This document shows, piece by piece, positions 18,101 through 25,821 of a DNA stretch of 64,000 nt. Each line of letters begins with the position of its first letter. Position 1 is the stretch's first letter. The position numbers and the translations under genes are program-made. The DNA lies in the NCBI GenBank assembly GCA_004322215.1, contig SCSM01000039.1, positions 187,289-251,288 on the forward strand, written 5' to 3'. Below the pieces are notes generated by a model. It saw only the letters and a program-made list of their open reading frames with translations. It was not told the DNA's origin and did not search any database. Source of the stretch: Bacteroidota bacterium. GTDB lineage: Bacteria; Bacteroidota; Ignavibacteria; Kapaibacteriales; UBA2268.

Positions 18101-19458
18101 TTCCCATTTACAAGTTTATTAAACTGCTGTCCGGGATTTGGATCAATCGCATTGATTTTTTTCCAGACAAAAGCTCCCCCCTGTACAGATGCAAATTCCA
18201 GGTCATCAGGGATTGTTCCGTCATTAGCTGCCCTGTAAACAAGATTTATATAATTGCTTGTAAAACCGACCCCTCCTTTTATACCTGGTGTATTAAATAC
18301 AATTTCCCTTTGATATTGTTCGTATGGAGTCAGTACTAACTGAAATGGGTCGCTAAATACAGCATCGTCATTCTGTCCGGGATTATATTGTGTCACACTT
18401 ATCGGCTTATCACCCGAAATGACAACAGGTCTTGGTTCCCCGACGTCAGCTCTCATTCTCAACCAACCTGTGTTTTCCATTCCTCCGCCTGTTTGAAGTG
18501 TTGTCAGCTGAATTCCGTCCCGAAAGATTTTTGTTCCGGATTCTTTCGGAAAAATTTTAATAAATGAATTGTTTAACCTGTCAACAATTCTTGTAACATG
18601 ATATTCTGTTCCCCAAGTGTTAGTAGGCAATTCCATTTCGATAATAAAATCGCATGCTTCCGTGTTTTCCGGAATGTAGGCGCAGAAATTTCCCGATACG
18701 ACACTTACCGGCTTATTTGCCCTGAACCTGCTTCCTGACAAATCACTGTGCTGCCCAATACTTCCGAAAATCAATACATCTCCTTTGGAAAGGTCCCACT
18801 TTGTCGTCTCGCCGGGATTCTGCCCACCGGCTGTTCTTGTTGCAGCAGTACCGCCGAGGTTAAACCTGACCGTTGTCCGGTCGTATGGAGCCACAACTGC
18901 CGTATAGCTTGTCAACCATTGATTTTCATTATCTGCCGGGTCCGCCCATGATGCGACTATGTAGTCCTTGCCTAATGATGATAACGGAACAGCTAAATAT
19001 CCGTCACTTGTGTATTCATACCTTGTTACACCATACACAATTATTGGATTGTCTGCATAAACATGAATTCCGGCTCCCTCGTATATTTGTTCCGGTTCCG
19101 GCTGCTGTGTGTCTGTTTTCCGGTATGGTTGTCCCAATGCCGGTGATAGGGTGAATTCGATTATGTCATTGGGTATTGTCGTTTGTTTCCTGATATAACC
19201 TTTACCTGGTATTTCAACAGTTACTACTGTTTCTAATCCTGAAGAAATGTATAGCTTCAGGTCATTCTTTGCTCCTGCGGTCTCCCAGCATGGTACGAAT
19301 GTAAGCCAGAACTCGGTCCCAACATTATTTGAACCGAGTAATTCAGGTAAATCTTTCTTCAGCTTATTTAAATCAAACTCTTTAGCTGATGTTTGGTATG
19401 AGCTTGCAATCAGGATGCAAATGCTTACCAGCAAAATTTTGTAAACTAACTTTTTCAT
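15196..19458 (-). CDS. Large T9SS-secreted IgGFc-binding/Hydin-type surface protein
   Basis: A 1420-residue secreted protein. After a signal peptide (about 1-25) comes a domain of about 450 residues starting VGTEFWLTF at position 46. It resembles the IgGFc-binding N-terminal domain (PF17517-like), with IHVYADNPIIVYG and SDGYLAVPLSSLG. A short Ig-like region follows with ECDGSINGATVEDMPR near 520. About 580-1200 contains several ASH/Hydin-type (choice-of-anchor D) beta-domains, each with a DFGxxxVG- or FG-type start and PLDSVMIKVKF-type strands. The last 85 residues are a T9SS type A sorting domain (SSVKPNPVTS, LPSGVYWLEM, KMVIAK). It should be exported by T9SS and anchored or released at the surface, perhaps in adhesion. 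The gene at 60800 is a shorter paralogue. A terminator follows directly. Confidence 0.85.
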   Translation of the reverse strand: MKKLVYKILLVSICILIASSYQTSAKEFDLNKLKKDLPELLGSNNVGTEFWLTFVPCWETAGAKNDLKLYISSGLETVVTVEIPGKGYIRKQTTIPNDIIEFTLSPALGQPYRKTDTQQPEPEQIYEGAGIHVYADNPIIVYGVTRYEYTSDGYLAVPLSSLGKDYIVASWADPADNENQWLTSYTAVVAPYDRTTVRFNLGGTAATRTAGGQNPGETTKWDLSKGDVLIFGSIGQHSDLSGSRFRANKPVSVVSGNFCAYIPENTEACDFIIEMELPTNTWGTEYHVTRIVDRLNNSFIKIFPKESGTKIFRDGIQLTTLQTGGGMENTGWLRMRADVGEPRPVVISGDKPISVTQYNPGQNDDAVFSDPFQLVLTPYEQYQREIVFNTPGIKGGVGFTSNYINLVYRAANDGTIPDDLEFASVQGGAFVWKKINAIDPNPGQQFNKLVNGKKYYSKTISLPGDGVYKIRANDPFAAYAYGFSNFDSYGFPTSVALGDLEKPDTLPPDPHWILECDGSINGATVEDMPRNNDRSNLSKIILLAEESFNYKMTYKDFIPGEDPATEWKAWVIDKNKDGRAVILFTDRRGNDTIITINYYAVKLTIRPELDFGTLPVGAVVEKDAWIINESSQSAVLLDTLALKYNDKGFEVYGINLPYLLQPLDSVMIKVKFTATVNGEFQDSVGVGDTCVFNFESLVKAAVGGAVINVTYHDFGDVVVNHTANGQIEIRNYGNIDLVITGYTGPRQPIVFMPDIIAITDTTPLIIKPGDVFTYEVTFLPTAEQRYTDSMFFISNTEKANNPDSVGDLFGRGIKPGLVANSYDWGRRRIDRPTFPTGPYPPDNNYEVIKLENNGSTNVIVRDIKIISNINGSAFEFERDSLTNRLIPDSSFIIVPVKFHPVVTGPHELIIEYDNNSGDTTSTQTILRGIGVVPRVTTSDVDFGATIIDDTLHPNIRPVRFTNLSASDWEYGDSLKLDDLVVLPNVNVISENMATFGTEGFKYDKSSISFPLTLQMGEHLDFDGYFVANKLQQANGQIQTKSDADTEKVSYWVGTGIMQGLNIETGTEIICVYDTVTIPCRIYNVGSSNINVDSLKIQPLDAESASVFSFVNPSDSLGFIIDAGSYQVVLIKYAPIPVTLPIPRVTTHKANIVAYNNSIANPIVTSGIPVTGNAEFYGRYSKISPKEQTNKIGDTTYISINLDPGLDISLAQIKKLDITVKYDGDFLKVYAQDVHVGTALEGKFGIQNLNINDVAGTISLSMVSPNDILNLPNGGEILRLYITTYLPKTQNDSSEIFHWIVLPETRCVGIFSDTGSIHLQPTCVYDLRKVALGTTNYSFSSVKPNPVTSTAELEFSIGLEAMTEVKIYGPTSELISVPVSDVLKPGVYKLGINTLDLPSGVYWLEMSSGPYKKIEKMVIAK

Positions 19459-19898
19459 CTCTATTCTCCCGAAATTTCTTAATCTATATCTATAATTATT
19501 ATTTTCTTCGGTTGAATATGCCTCTTAATAATTTGATACTTCACAGCATCAAATTATTTCTTATCCAAAATTATCATTTTTTCTCTACAACTAATAACAC
19601 ATTTTTTGCCAAAATGTTTCACTCTCATAAAAAAATATTTTTATTTGTTCTATTATTTCAGAAATTCCATGTCAATTTGTATTCTCAACAACTTGATATT
19701 TATCTTGCTTTTTCAGTTCTTTATGCTTAAATTTCTGTAAAAATTTTTATGAACAACTCTTGAAGAGTAGATGTCAATAACAAAAAAGATTACTTATAAT
19801 ATCCATCACTAAAGGAGTTGAAATCAGTAACAGAATGAACACGAGAGAACCGTAACACCGACAGTGTTGTTTAAATAAATTATTTTGTGAATAATGTT
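19459..19898. other. Divergent intergenic region between two T9SS cargo genes
   Basis: About 430 bases separating divergent transcription units, so promoters for both should lie here. The open frame running into it from 19389 is T/F-rich and overlaps the start of the minus-strand gene, so it is not credible. I find no clear TTTG/TAnnTTTG pair, operator or strong hairpin beyond a short AACAC..GTGTT repeat near 19855. Confidence 0.4.
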
Positions 19899-21056
19899 AT
19901 GAAACTTTTTACTTTCTTAATTGTTATTTCTGTTTTTTTGGTTTACTTACTTCAAAAGGCGAAGGCACAACCTCCCGATTCATCTATTGTCTTCACGAGC
20001 GGATTCGAGGAAGGCAACAAAGATATTTGGGATGATTATGATGACAATGCTGATTCAACAAATCTTATTATGGAAGACCCCGGACCTTTTGGAAAAACCG
20101 GGAATCACATAATGCGTTTCAGAGTTCCTCCCGGAAGAGGTGGTGCAGATATTGTTAAGGTATTACCCGGTACTTATGACCGGCTCTATCTTCGCTGGTA
20201 TCAAAAATGGGAGCCGGGATATGACTTCAATGCAAAAAATCATGGTGGCGGTTTGTATGCAGGACCTAGAAATCTTTTGGGCAGGTCGAATATTCGACCA
20301 AATGGAACAGATTTATTCTGTGCTTATCTCGAACCATTAGATAAAGCCGGAAGGTTAAATTTTTATTCTTATTACAGGGGCATGTACATGGATTGTGTCA
20401 ATCCGAATGGAATGTGTTGGGGTGACCATTTCCCCTGCTGGTTAGACGAAGGCGAGCATATTTGCACTAAGCCCGAACACCGCGAAAAGGTTTTACCGCC
20501 TGTGATGGAAACAGGACGCTGGTATTGCCTCGAAATGACAATTGATGCAGGAACACCCGTTCAGAGTGACGCCGAAACCGATGGCTCTATGAACTTTTGG
20601 ATTGACGGAGTTGAGTACGGCCCTTTCGAACATCTGTGGCTGAGGTCAACTTCTGCGTTGAAACTTAATATACTCTGGCTCGAGCTTTTTCACCACGAAG
20701 CACACAGCATAGAAGGCGTGATGCTCGACGAAATTGTTGTAGCTACCGAAAGAATAGGATGCGGTACAAATGAAGTTAATCCATCAAATTCAAAAAATGG
20801 AAATAATATAATAATAAGTCCTAATCCATTTTCCGAAATTTCAATTTTTAATTATCAATTGTCTATACCATCGTCTTTGAAAATTGATATTTATAATTCC
20901 TTGGGAAATAAAATCACAACTCTTGTCGATGAATTTCAGGACGTTGGGCAACATCAAGTCGAGTTTAATCCTGAGGGATTGACACAAGGGATGTATTTTT
21001 ATACTGCAAAAATTGGTAAGAAAATTGAAAGTGGAAAGATGATTCTATTGAGATAA
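19899..21056 (+). CDS. T9SS-secreted protein with a jelly-roll/polysaccharide-lyase-like domain
   Basis: A 385-residue secreted protein. The signal peptide ends around KAKAQPPD. The body (about 25-290) is a beta-sandwich type domain with FTSGFEEGNKDIWDD, RLYLRWYQKWEPGYDF and HGGGLYAG, a Cys-rich insert (MDCVNPNGMCWGDHFPCW) and FWIDGVEYGPF. This resembles the concanavalin-like fold of polysaccharide lyases or lectins such as PL14, but no catalytic motif can be assigned safely. The tail (about 300-385) is a T9SS type A sorting domain. GTG at 19887 opens the frame; ATG at 19899 gives a standard signal peptide start (MKLFTFLIV) and is preferred. It heads a three-gene unit with spacings of 27 and 29 bases, and its tail DNA is nearly identical to that of the next gene. 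Confidence 0.78.
   Translation: MKLFTFLIVISVFLVYLLQKAKAQPPDSSIVFTSGFEEGNKDIWDDYDDNADSTNLIMEDPGPFGKTGNHIMRFRVPPGRGGADIVKVLPGTYDRLYLRWYQKWEPGYDFNAKNHGGGLYAGPRNLLGRSNIRPNGTDLFCAYLEPLDKAGRLNFYSYYRGMYMDCVNPNGMCWGDHFPCWLDEGEHICTKPEHREKVLPPVMETGRWYCLEMTIDAGTPVQSDAETDGSMNFWIDGVEYGPFEHLWLRSTSALKLNILWLELFHHEAHSIEGVMLDEIVVATERIGCGTNEVNPSNSKNGNNIIISPNPFSEISIFNYQLSIPSSLKIDIYNSLGNKITTLVDEFQDVGQHQVEFNPEGLTQGMYFYTAKIGKKIESGKMILLR
20880..20932 (+). repeat. Sorting-domain DNA repeat, copy 1 (copy 2 at 23541-23593)
   Basis: These 53 bases match 23541-23593 with one difference (C versus T at 20915/23576). They encode KIDIYNSLGNKITTLVD in the sorting domains of two adjacent, otherwise unrelated cargo genes. A more diverged third copy lies at 25070-25122 in the third gene. 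The identity extends to synonymous positions, so recent duplication or gene conversion is more likely than protein-level selection alone. Confidence 0.85.
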
Positions 21057-21083
21057 AAGTTTTTAATATAAATGAGGTAGAAA

Positions 21084-23717
21084 ATGAGAAAATTATACTT
21101 TCGTTCGGAATTTAAATCTTCAAAGATTTTATTCATTACAATTTTAATTTTCTTTTTTAATAATGAAAATTCATTCGCTCAGAAATTTAGTGAAAAACTA
21201 AGTAATCTTGTAAATATCGAAAATGCTAAGTTTGGAGATGTAAAAAAGGTAATGAACGAAATCTGGCAAGCCGATACTTCTGCAAAAAAAGCCGGCTGGA
21301 AACAATATAAAAGATGGGAAAACTTTTGGGAAACTCGCCTTTTGCCGGACGGGAACTATCCAAACCTGGTTGATATACTTGCTCAATGGATTAATCAGGA
21401 TAAGAATATGCTTGTATCCATTCAAACCTCAGATTTTGAATGGAAAGCGGTTGGTCCCTTCAATCGTGCAAAAAAAGATGACAGGTATGGTAATAGGGTT
21501 CAAAATATGTTAACCAATCTCGGAAGAATAAATGTTGTAAGATTTCACCCGAACAATCCGAATGAAATCTGGGCAGGTGTTTCTACAGGCGGAGTGTGGA
21601 AATCAACGAATGGTGGGCAATCCTGGTATAATTTCCCATTCACTTCATTCATGTCATTAGGTGTTTCGGATATTGCCATCTCTCCGACAAATCCTGATAT
21701 TGTTTATGTGGCAACGGGTGACCATATTCATTGGGGAAACACATACTCAATCGGAATAATAAAAACCACTGATGGAGGTAATAAATGGGAATTAACAAAT
21801 TTAGCATATCAATTAGACGATGCTTTCAAAATTTGCCGACTCCTGGTTCACCCGAATAATCCGGAAATTGCGATAACTGCTACGACAAATGGCATATTCA
21901 AAACAACTGATGGCGGAAAATCATGGGAACAAAAGATAAGCGGTTATTTCAAAGATATGGAATTTATGCCGGGTAATCCTCAAATCATTAACGCTGCGAC
22001 TTATTCTACTATCGGAATTTCGGATATTTTCCGTTCATCGGATAACGGAGAATCCTGGCAATCAACAAACCGTTTTCAGGATGTAAGAAGAATTGTGATG
22101 GCTGTCACTTCAGCAAATCCGCAAAAGGTGTATGCTTTATGTGCTAATCAATCTTATACAAGTTTCCATTCATTTTTGGTATCAAATGATGGAGGACAAT
22201 CATGGAATAAATTATCAGATTCTTATAATTCACCTAATATACTCGGACTGGAAGACGGAATGGGAAATGATGAGAATTATGGACAGGGATGGTACGACTT
22301 ATGTATAGCCGTTTCGCCTCTCGATGAAAATCTGGTTTTTATTGGAGCTATTAATATTTGGAAATCGAATAATGGTGGTAGTGACTGGGAAATGGTTACT
22401 AATGGAGTCGAATCATATAATAAACCGGATGTCCACCTTGACATGCATGATTTAATATATAGGGATAATTCAAATGAATTGTTCGTATCCAATGATGGTG
22501 GCATTTATAAAACCACAGATGATGGTCTATCATGGGGTTATTTGTCAGATGGAATGAATATAACTCAATTCTATCGCTTAGGATGCGATGTATCTAATCC
22601 TGATAAAATTTTAGCCGGATGCCAGGACAATGGTACCAAAATGTATTTAAACGGTGAATGGATTCAAGTTGGTGGCGGTGATGGTATGGAAGCCATTTGT
22701 GATTATTCCAATCCTGATATAATTTATATTTCAATGCAAAACGGATTTGTAGTACAATTAAATTCTACTACCCATGAAATGAAAGTAATCTTTATTCCTT
22801 TCCTAAGAGGAGAATCTTCTGCTTGGACAACTCCTTTTTCCATTAATCCGGTTAATCCGAATGTTTTATATATCGGTTGCAATAATCTCTGGAAATCAAG
22901 TGATAAGGGAGACAATTGGATAAAATTGTCGAAGTTTCCAAATTCAGGTATTATTATTGATTTTATTGTGTCTCCTACTGACACAAACTATATTTATGTT
23001 GCAAAGGAATTTTCGGTATATAAGTCCAAAGATGGTGGAAATCAATGGGAAATGCTTAATTCCTTTATGAATCCAATCACAAATGTAGAAGTTTCTCATT
23101 CTAATCCTGAAGTAATTTGGATTTGTTTTGGTGGTTATGATGAAACTAATAAAGTGTTGAAATATGACGGAAATAATTGGATAAATTTAAGCGGAAACCT
23201 GCCTAATGTTCCTGTCAATACAATTGTCTGTCAAAAAGGAATAACTGAAAAACTATATGTTGGTACAGATATTGGTGTATTTACAAATTCCGATGATTCG
23301 TCCAATTGGGAAATTTACGGCAAAGGACTACCCAATTTGATTATAAGCGAATTGGAAATTCAATATACTTCAAAAAAACTGAGGGCAGCTACTTATGGAA
23401 TGGGCTTATGGGAAATTGATGTTGATATCCCTGTTAATATTAAAGAATTAGTTGACAATCAAAAAAAAATTAATGTTATTCAAAATCCATGCTCTCAATT
23501 ACTAATTACTAATTACGAATTATTAATTACATCTAATGTAAAAATTGATATTTATAATTCCTTGGGAAATAAAATTACAACTCTTGTCGATGATTATCTG
23601 GAAGCAGGAAAACATAGCACAGAATTCAGAACTAATGGGCTAACGCAGGGAATGTATTATTGTGTTTACAGAATTAACGGTAATTCATCAATCCAAAAAT
23701 TTGTTATATTAGATTAG
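21084..23717 (+). CDS. T9SS-secreted Asp-box (sortilin/VPS10-like) beta-propeller protein
   Basis: An 877-residue secreted protein with a signal peptide (FFFNNENSFAQ) and a region of repeated Asp-box/BNR hairpins, for example WKSTNGGQSW, IKTTDGGNKW, FKTTDGGKSW, FRSSDNGESW, LVSNDGGQSW, YKTTDDGLSW, WKSSDKGDNW and YKSKDGGNQW. Most are preceded by NPD/NPEI turns. This is the architecture of VPS10/sortilin-like or xyloglucanase-like (GH74-type) propellers. Asp-boxes are structural, and no hydrolase active site is evident, so the role (binding, adhesion or hydrolysis) is open. The last 80 residues are a T9SS sorting domain with KIDIYNSLGNKITTL. It is 27 bases after the previous gene and 29 before the next, so it is the middle gene of a probable operon. 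Confidence 0.85.
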   Translation: MRKLYFRSEFKSSKILFITILIFFFNNENSFAQKFSEKLSNLVNIENAKFGDVKKVMNEIWQADTSAKKAGWKQYKRWENFWETRLLPDGNYPNLVDILAQWINQDKNMLVSIQTSDFEWKAVGPFNRAKKDDRYGNRVQNMLTNLGRINVVRFHPNNPNEIWAGVSTGGVWKSTNGGQSWYNFPFTSFMSLGVSDIAISPTNPDIVYVATGDHIHWGNTYSIGIIKTTDGGNKWELTNLAYQLDDAFKICRLLVHPNNPEIAITATTNGIFKTTDGGKSWEQKISGYFKDMEFMPGNPQIINAATYSTIGISDIFRSSDNGESWQSTNRFQDVRRIVMAVTSANPQKVYALCANQSYTSFHSFLVSNDGGQSWNKLSDSYNSPNILGLEDGMGNDENYGQGWYDLCIAVSPLDENLVFIGAINIWKSNNGGSDWEMVTNGVESYNKPDVHLDMHDLIYRDNSNELFVSNDGGIYKTTDDGLSWGYLSDGMNITQFYRLGCDVSNPDKILAGCQDNGTKMYLNGEWIQVGGGDGMEAICDYSNPDIIYISMQNGFVVQLNSTTHEMKVIFIPFLRGESSAWTTPFSINPVNPNVLYIGCNNLWKSSDKGDNWIKLSKFPNSGIIIDFIVSPTDTNYIYVAKEFSVYKSKDGGNQWEMLNSFMNPITNVEVSHSNPEVIWICFGGYDETNKVLKYDGNNWINLSGNLPNVPVNTIVCQKGITEKLYVGTDIGVFTNSDDSSNWEIYGKGLPNLIISELEIQYTSKKLRAATYGMGLWEIDVDIPVNIKELVDNQKKINVIQNPCSQLLITNYELLITSNVKIDIYNSLGNKITTLVDDYLEAGKHSTEFRTNGLTQGMYYCVYRINGNSSIQKFVILD

Positions 23718-23746
23718 GATTTTGATAACAATAATGGCATCGAACA

Positions 23747-25261
23747 ATGAAATATAATATATGCTTTCTTCTTTCAATTCTGTGTATTCATTATATTTTG
23801 AATGCTGACATCATTACTGTTTCTGATGTTTATTCGCTCCAATCTGCTATTGGTGAGCTGAAATCTAATGATACAATTCTTATCGAGAATGGAATTTATA
23901 ACATTGAAAATACACTTGTCATAAATAATAAAACTGAAAAGATATTTAATGTTGCTATAATAGGGAAAAGCGGCAAGAGGGATTCTGTCCGAATCTATTC
24001 TTCTGGCATGGGTGTTTATTCCGAAACAGCACCACACGTATTTGCTGTTTATAATGTAGAAAATCTGTTATTTCAGGATTTGACTGCCGGAAGGACTTAC
24101 TGGCATCCTATTACTGTGCAGGGAAATGCAGGATGCGACATTGTATATTTCAAAAACCTTCATCTCATTGATGCAGGAGAACAGTTTATCAAAATCAATA
24201 ATAAAGAAGAGCCAAAATGCGATAACGGAGTTGTCGAGGGATGTTTGATTGAATACACAGATTATCCCTACTGGGACGGAGACAGCTATTACACACAGGG
24301 TGTTGATAAAATCGGTGGAGGTGATAATTGGATTGTACGTGATTGTATCTTCAAAAATATTCGTCCCCATCCCGACCATCTCGATGCAGCTGATGGTGCG
24401 GGTGCACCTATAACCTTTTGGCAAGGTGGAACTAATAATTTAATTGAAAGAAACACAATAATTAATTGCAGAAAGGGAATAGAACTGGGTATTTCCGATG
24501 GAACAGGTGTTGCAAACAGCATTGTCAGGAATAATTTCATCTATCGTGAACAGGGAATGGTTGGAGGAGATATTGGAATATCAGTTAATGACTCTCCTGA
24601 TTCAAAAATTTATAATAATACGGTTATATTAAATAATACTTTTAACCCGGGGAGCGGAGCCAAAGCCATCGAATTCAGATTTAAAAATTCGACGAATCTG
24701 GAAATCAAAAACAATCTCTGCGATGGTGATATATGGGAAAGGGTTTCGGAGATGAATACTGAAATATCAAATAACATTTACAACGTTGATGAATCCTGGT
24801 TTGTTGATGCGGAAAATTACGATTTGCATCTTATTTCGACTGCACTCGATGCTATTGATAATGGGCTAACTCTTAATGATGTAACCGATGATATTGATAA
24901 ACAGGCAAGACCTGTTAATGGATTATATGATATCGGTGCTGATGAATTCACATCCGGAGAGACATCGGTTCTCAATTCCGCAATTAGTAATTTTTCAATT
25001 TCAGTTTATCCAAATCCTGTCACCGAATTTTTTATTATCAATTATCATTTATCTATTCCATCGAAAGTGAAAATTGATATTTACAATTCAATTGGAAATA
25101 ATATAACAACACTTTGTGACGCATATCAAGAAGCAGGTAATTATTATAAAAAATTCAGCGTAGGAACGATTCAATCTTTCCCTATTCAATTAGGGTTTTA
25201 TCATTTCCTTTTCCGTGTTAATGGGGAATGTATTTTAAGAAAGTTTATATATGTGAAATAA
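23747..25261 (+). CDS. T9SS-secreted right-handed beta-helix protein (pectate-lyase/chondroitinase-B-like)
   Basis: A 504-residue secreted protein. After the signal peptide the VSDVYSLQSAIGELKSNDTI opening is the usual start of parallel beta-helix lyases. Stacked coils follow, rich in NNLIERNTIINC, SIVRNNFIY and SKIYNNTVILNN, with RPHPDHLDAADGAG resembling the substrate cleft of polysaccharide lyases such as chondroitinase B. Near residue 395 the QARPVNGLYDIGADEF segment is a choice-of-anchor Q end. A T9SS sorting domain (KIDIYNSIGNN) closes the protein. With the two preceding genes it may form a polysaccharide-processing secreted set. The substrate is unknown, and catalysis should be confirmed from the Lys/Arg pair typical of PL6. 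Confidence 0.8.
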   Translation: MKYNICFLLSILCIHYILNADIITVSDVYSLQSAIGELKSNDTILIENGIYNIENTLVINNKTEKIFNVAIIGKSGKRDSVRIYSSGMGVYSETAPHVFAVYNVENLLFQDLTAGRTYWHPITVQGNAGCDIVYFKNLHLIDAGEQFIKINNKEEPKCDNGVVEGCLIEYTDYPYWDGDSYYTQGVDKIGGGDNWIVRDCIFKNIRPHPDHLDAADGAGAPITFWQGGTNNLIERNTIINCRKGIELGISDGTGVANSIVRNNFIYREQGMVGGDIGISVNDSPDSKIYNNTVILNNTFNPGSGAKAIEFRFKNSTNLEIKNNLCDGDIWERVSEMNTEISNNIYNVDESWFVDAENYDLHLISTALDAIDNGLTLNDVTDDIDKQARPVNGLYDIGADEFTSGETSVLNSAISNFSISVYPNPVTEFFIINYHLSIPSKVKIDIYNSIGNNITTLCDAYQEAGNYYKKFSVGTIQSFPIQLGFYHFLFRVNGECILRKFIYVK

Positions 25262-25821
25262 TTATTTAATTACTATTTTTTTCAATGAAAACCGCATCGT
25301 TTATGATTTGATTTATATTTAACTTACGCTAAATTGTTTTGTCAAATTGTTAAAATAAATTCTTATACAAACAAAAAATTATTTGCTTTTCTTATTAATA
25401 TTCATTAATTTAACTTTGTCAAACGTTTTTTGAGGTATTTTGATTTTAAATTTATTGGCTGATTCTTAAATCAGACAAATATATTCGATTGATGTACGGG
25501 AAAATAGGGTTAGAATAAAATAAATTTAAAATAATAATATAATTGAAAGAATCATTAATAAATGATTCAGGATTTTTTTTTTGAATAAACTGTAAAAATA
25601 ATAAACTTTTTTTTAATGAGTTCTTTGAAATATTCATGTTAAAATTAATAAGTCAGCATATAAAAATAATGCAGATTGATTTATTATAAATAACATTATA
25701 ATAGAAAGAATTTTGTTCTTCATACAAAATTTGATAAATAAAAAGGAAATAAAAAAGATTCTAATTAAACTTATTCAAAATCTTTTATATAATTATTAAT
25801 CACAATTTAGGAGGCACTGTG
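25262..25821. other. AT-rich intergenic region of about 550 bases
   Basis: No convincing gene; the only frame, a 61-codon one on the minus strand near 25450-25640, is low-complexity. A hairpin terminator lies at 25549-25582. TAACTTTG at 25411 resembles a -7 box but lacks a well-spaced -33 partner. The 3' end holds AGGAGG (25809-25814), the ribosome binding site of the next gene. Confidence 0.5.
25549..25582 (+). terminator. Probable rho-independent terminator
   Basis: GAATCATT and AATGATTC form an 8-bp stem with an AATA loop, followed within a few bases by a run of ten T. It lies 290 bases after the third gene of the 19899-25261 unit and is the first terminator-like structure behind it. Confidence 0.45.

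Noticed and set aside
19389..19730. 113-codon frame opposite the start of the 1420-residue gene
   Set aside because: Phe/Leu-rich translation of AT-rich spacer and antisense DNA, with no signal or domain logic and no ribosome binding site.
21084..23717. Sialidase or GH74 glycosidase based on Asp-boxes
   Set aside because: Asp-boxes are structural and occur in many propellers; no FRIP motif, catalytic Arg triad or GH74 acid pair was recognised.
25452..25637. 61-codon minus-strand frame in AT-rich spacer
   Set aside because: Low-complexity Ile/Asn/Phe translation overlapping a hairpin terminator.
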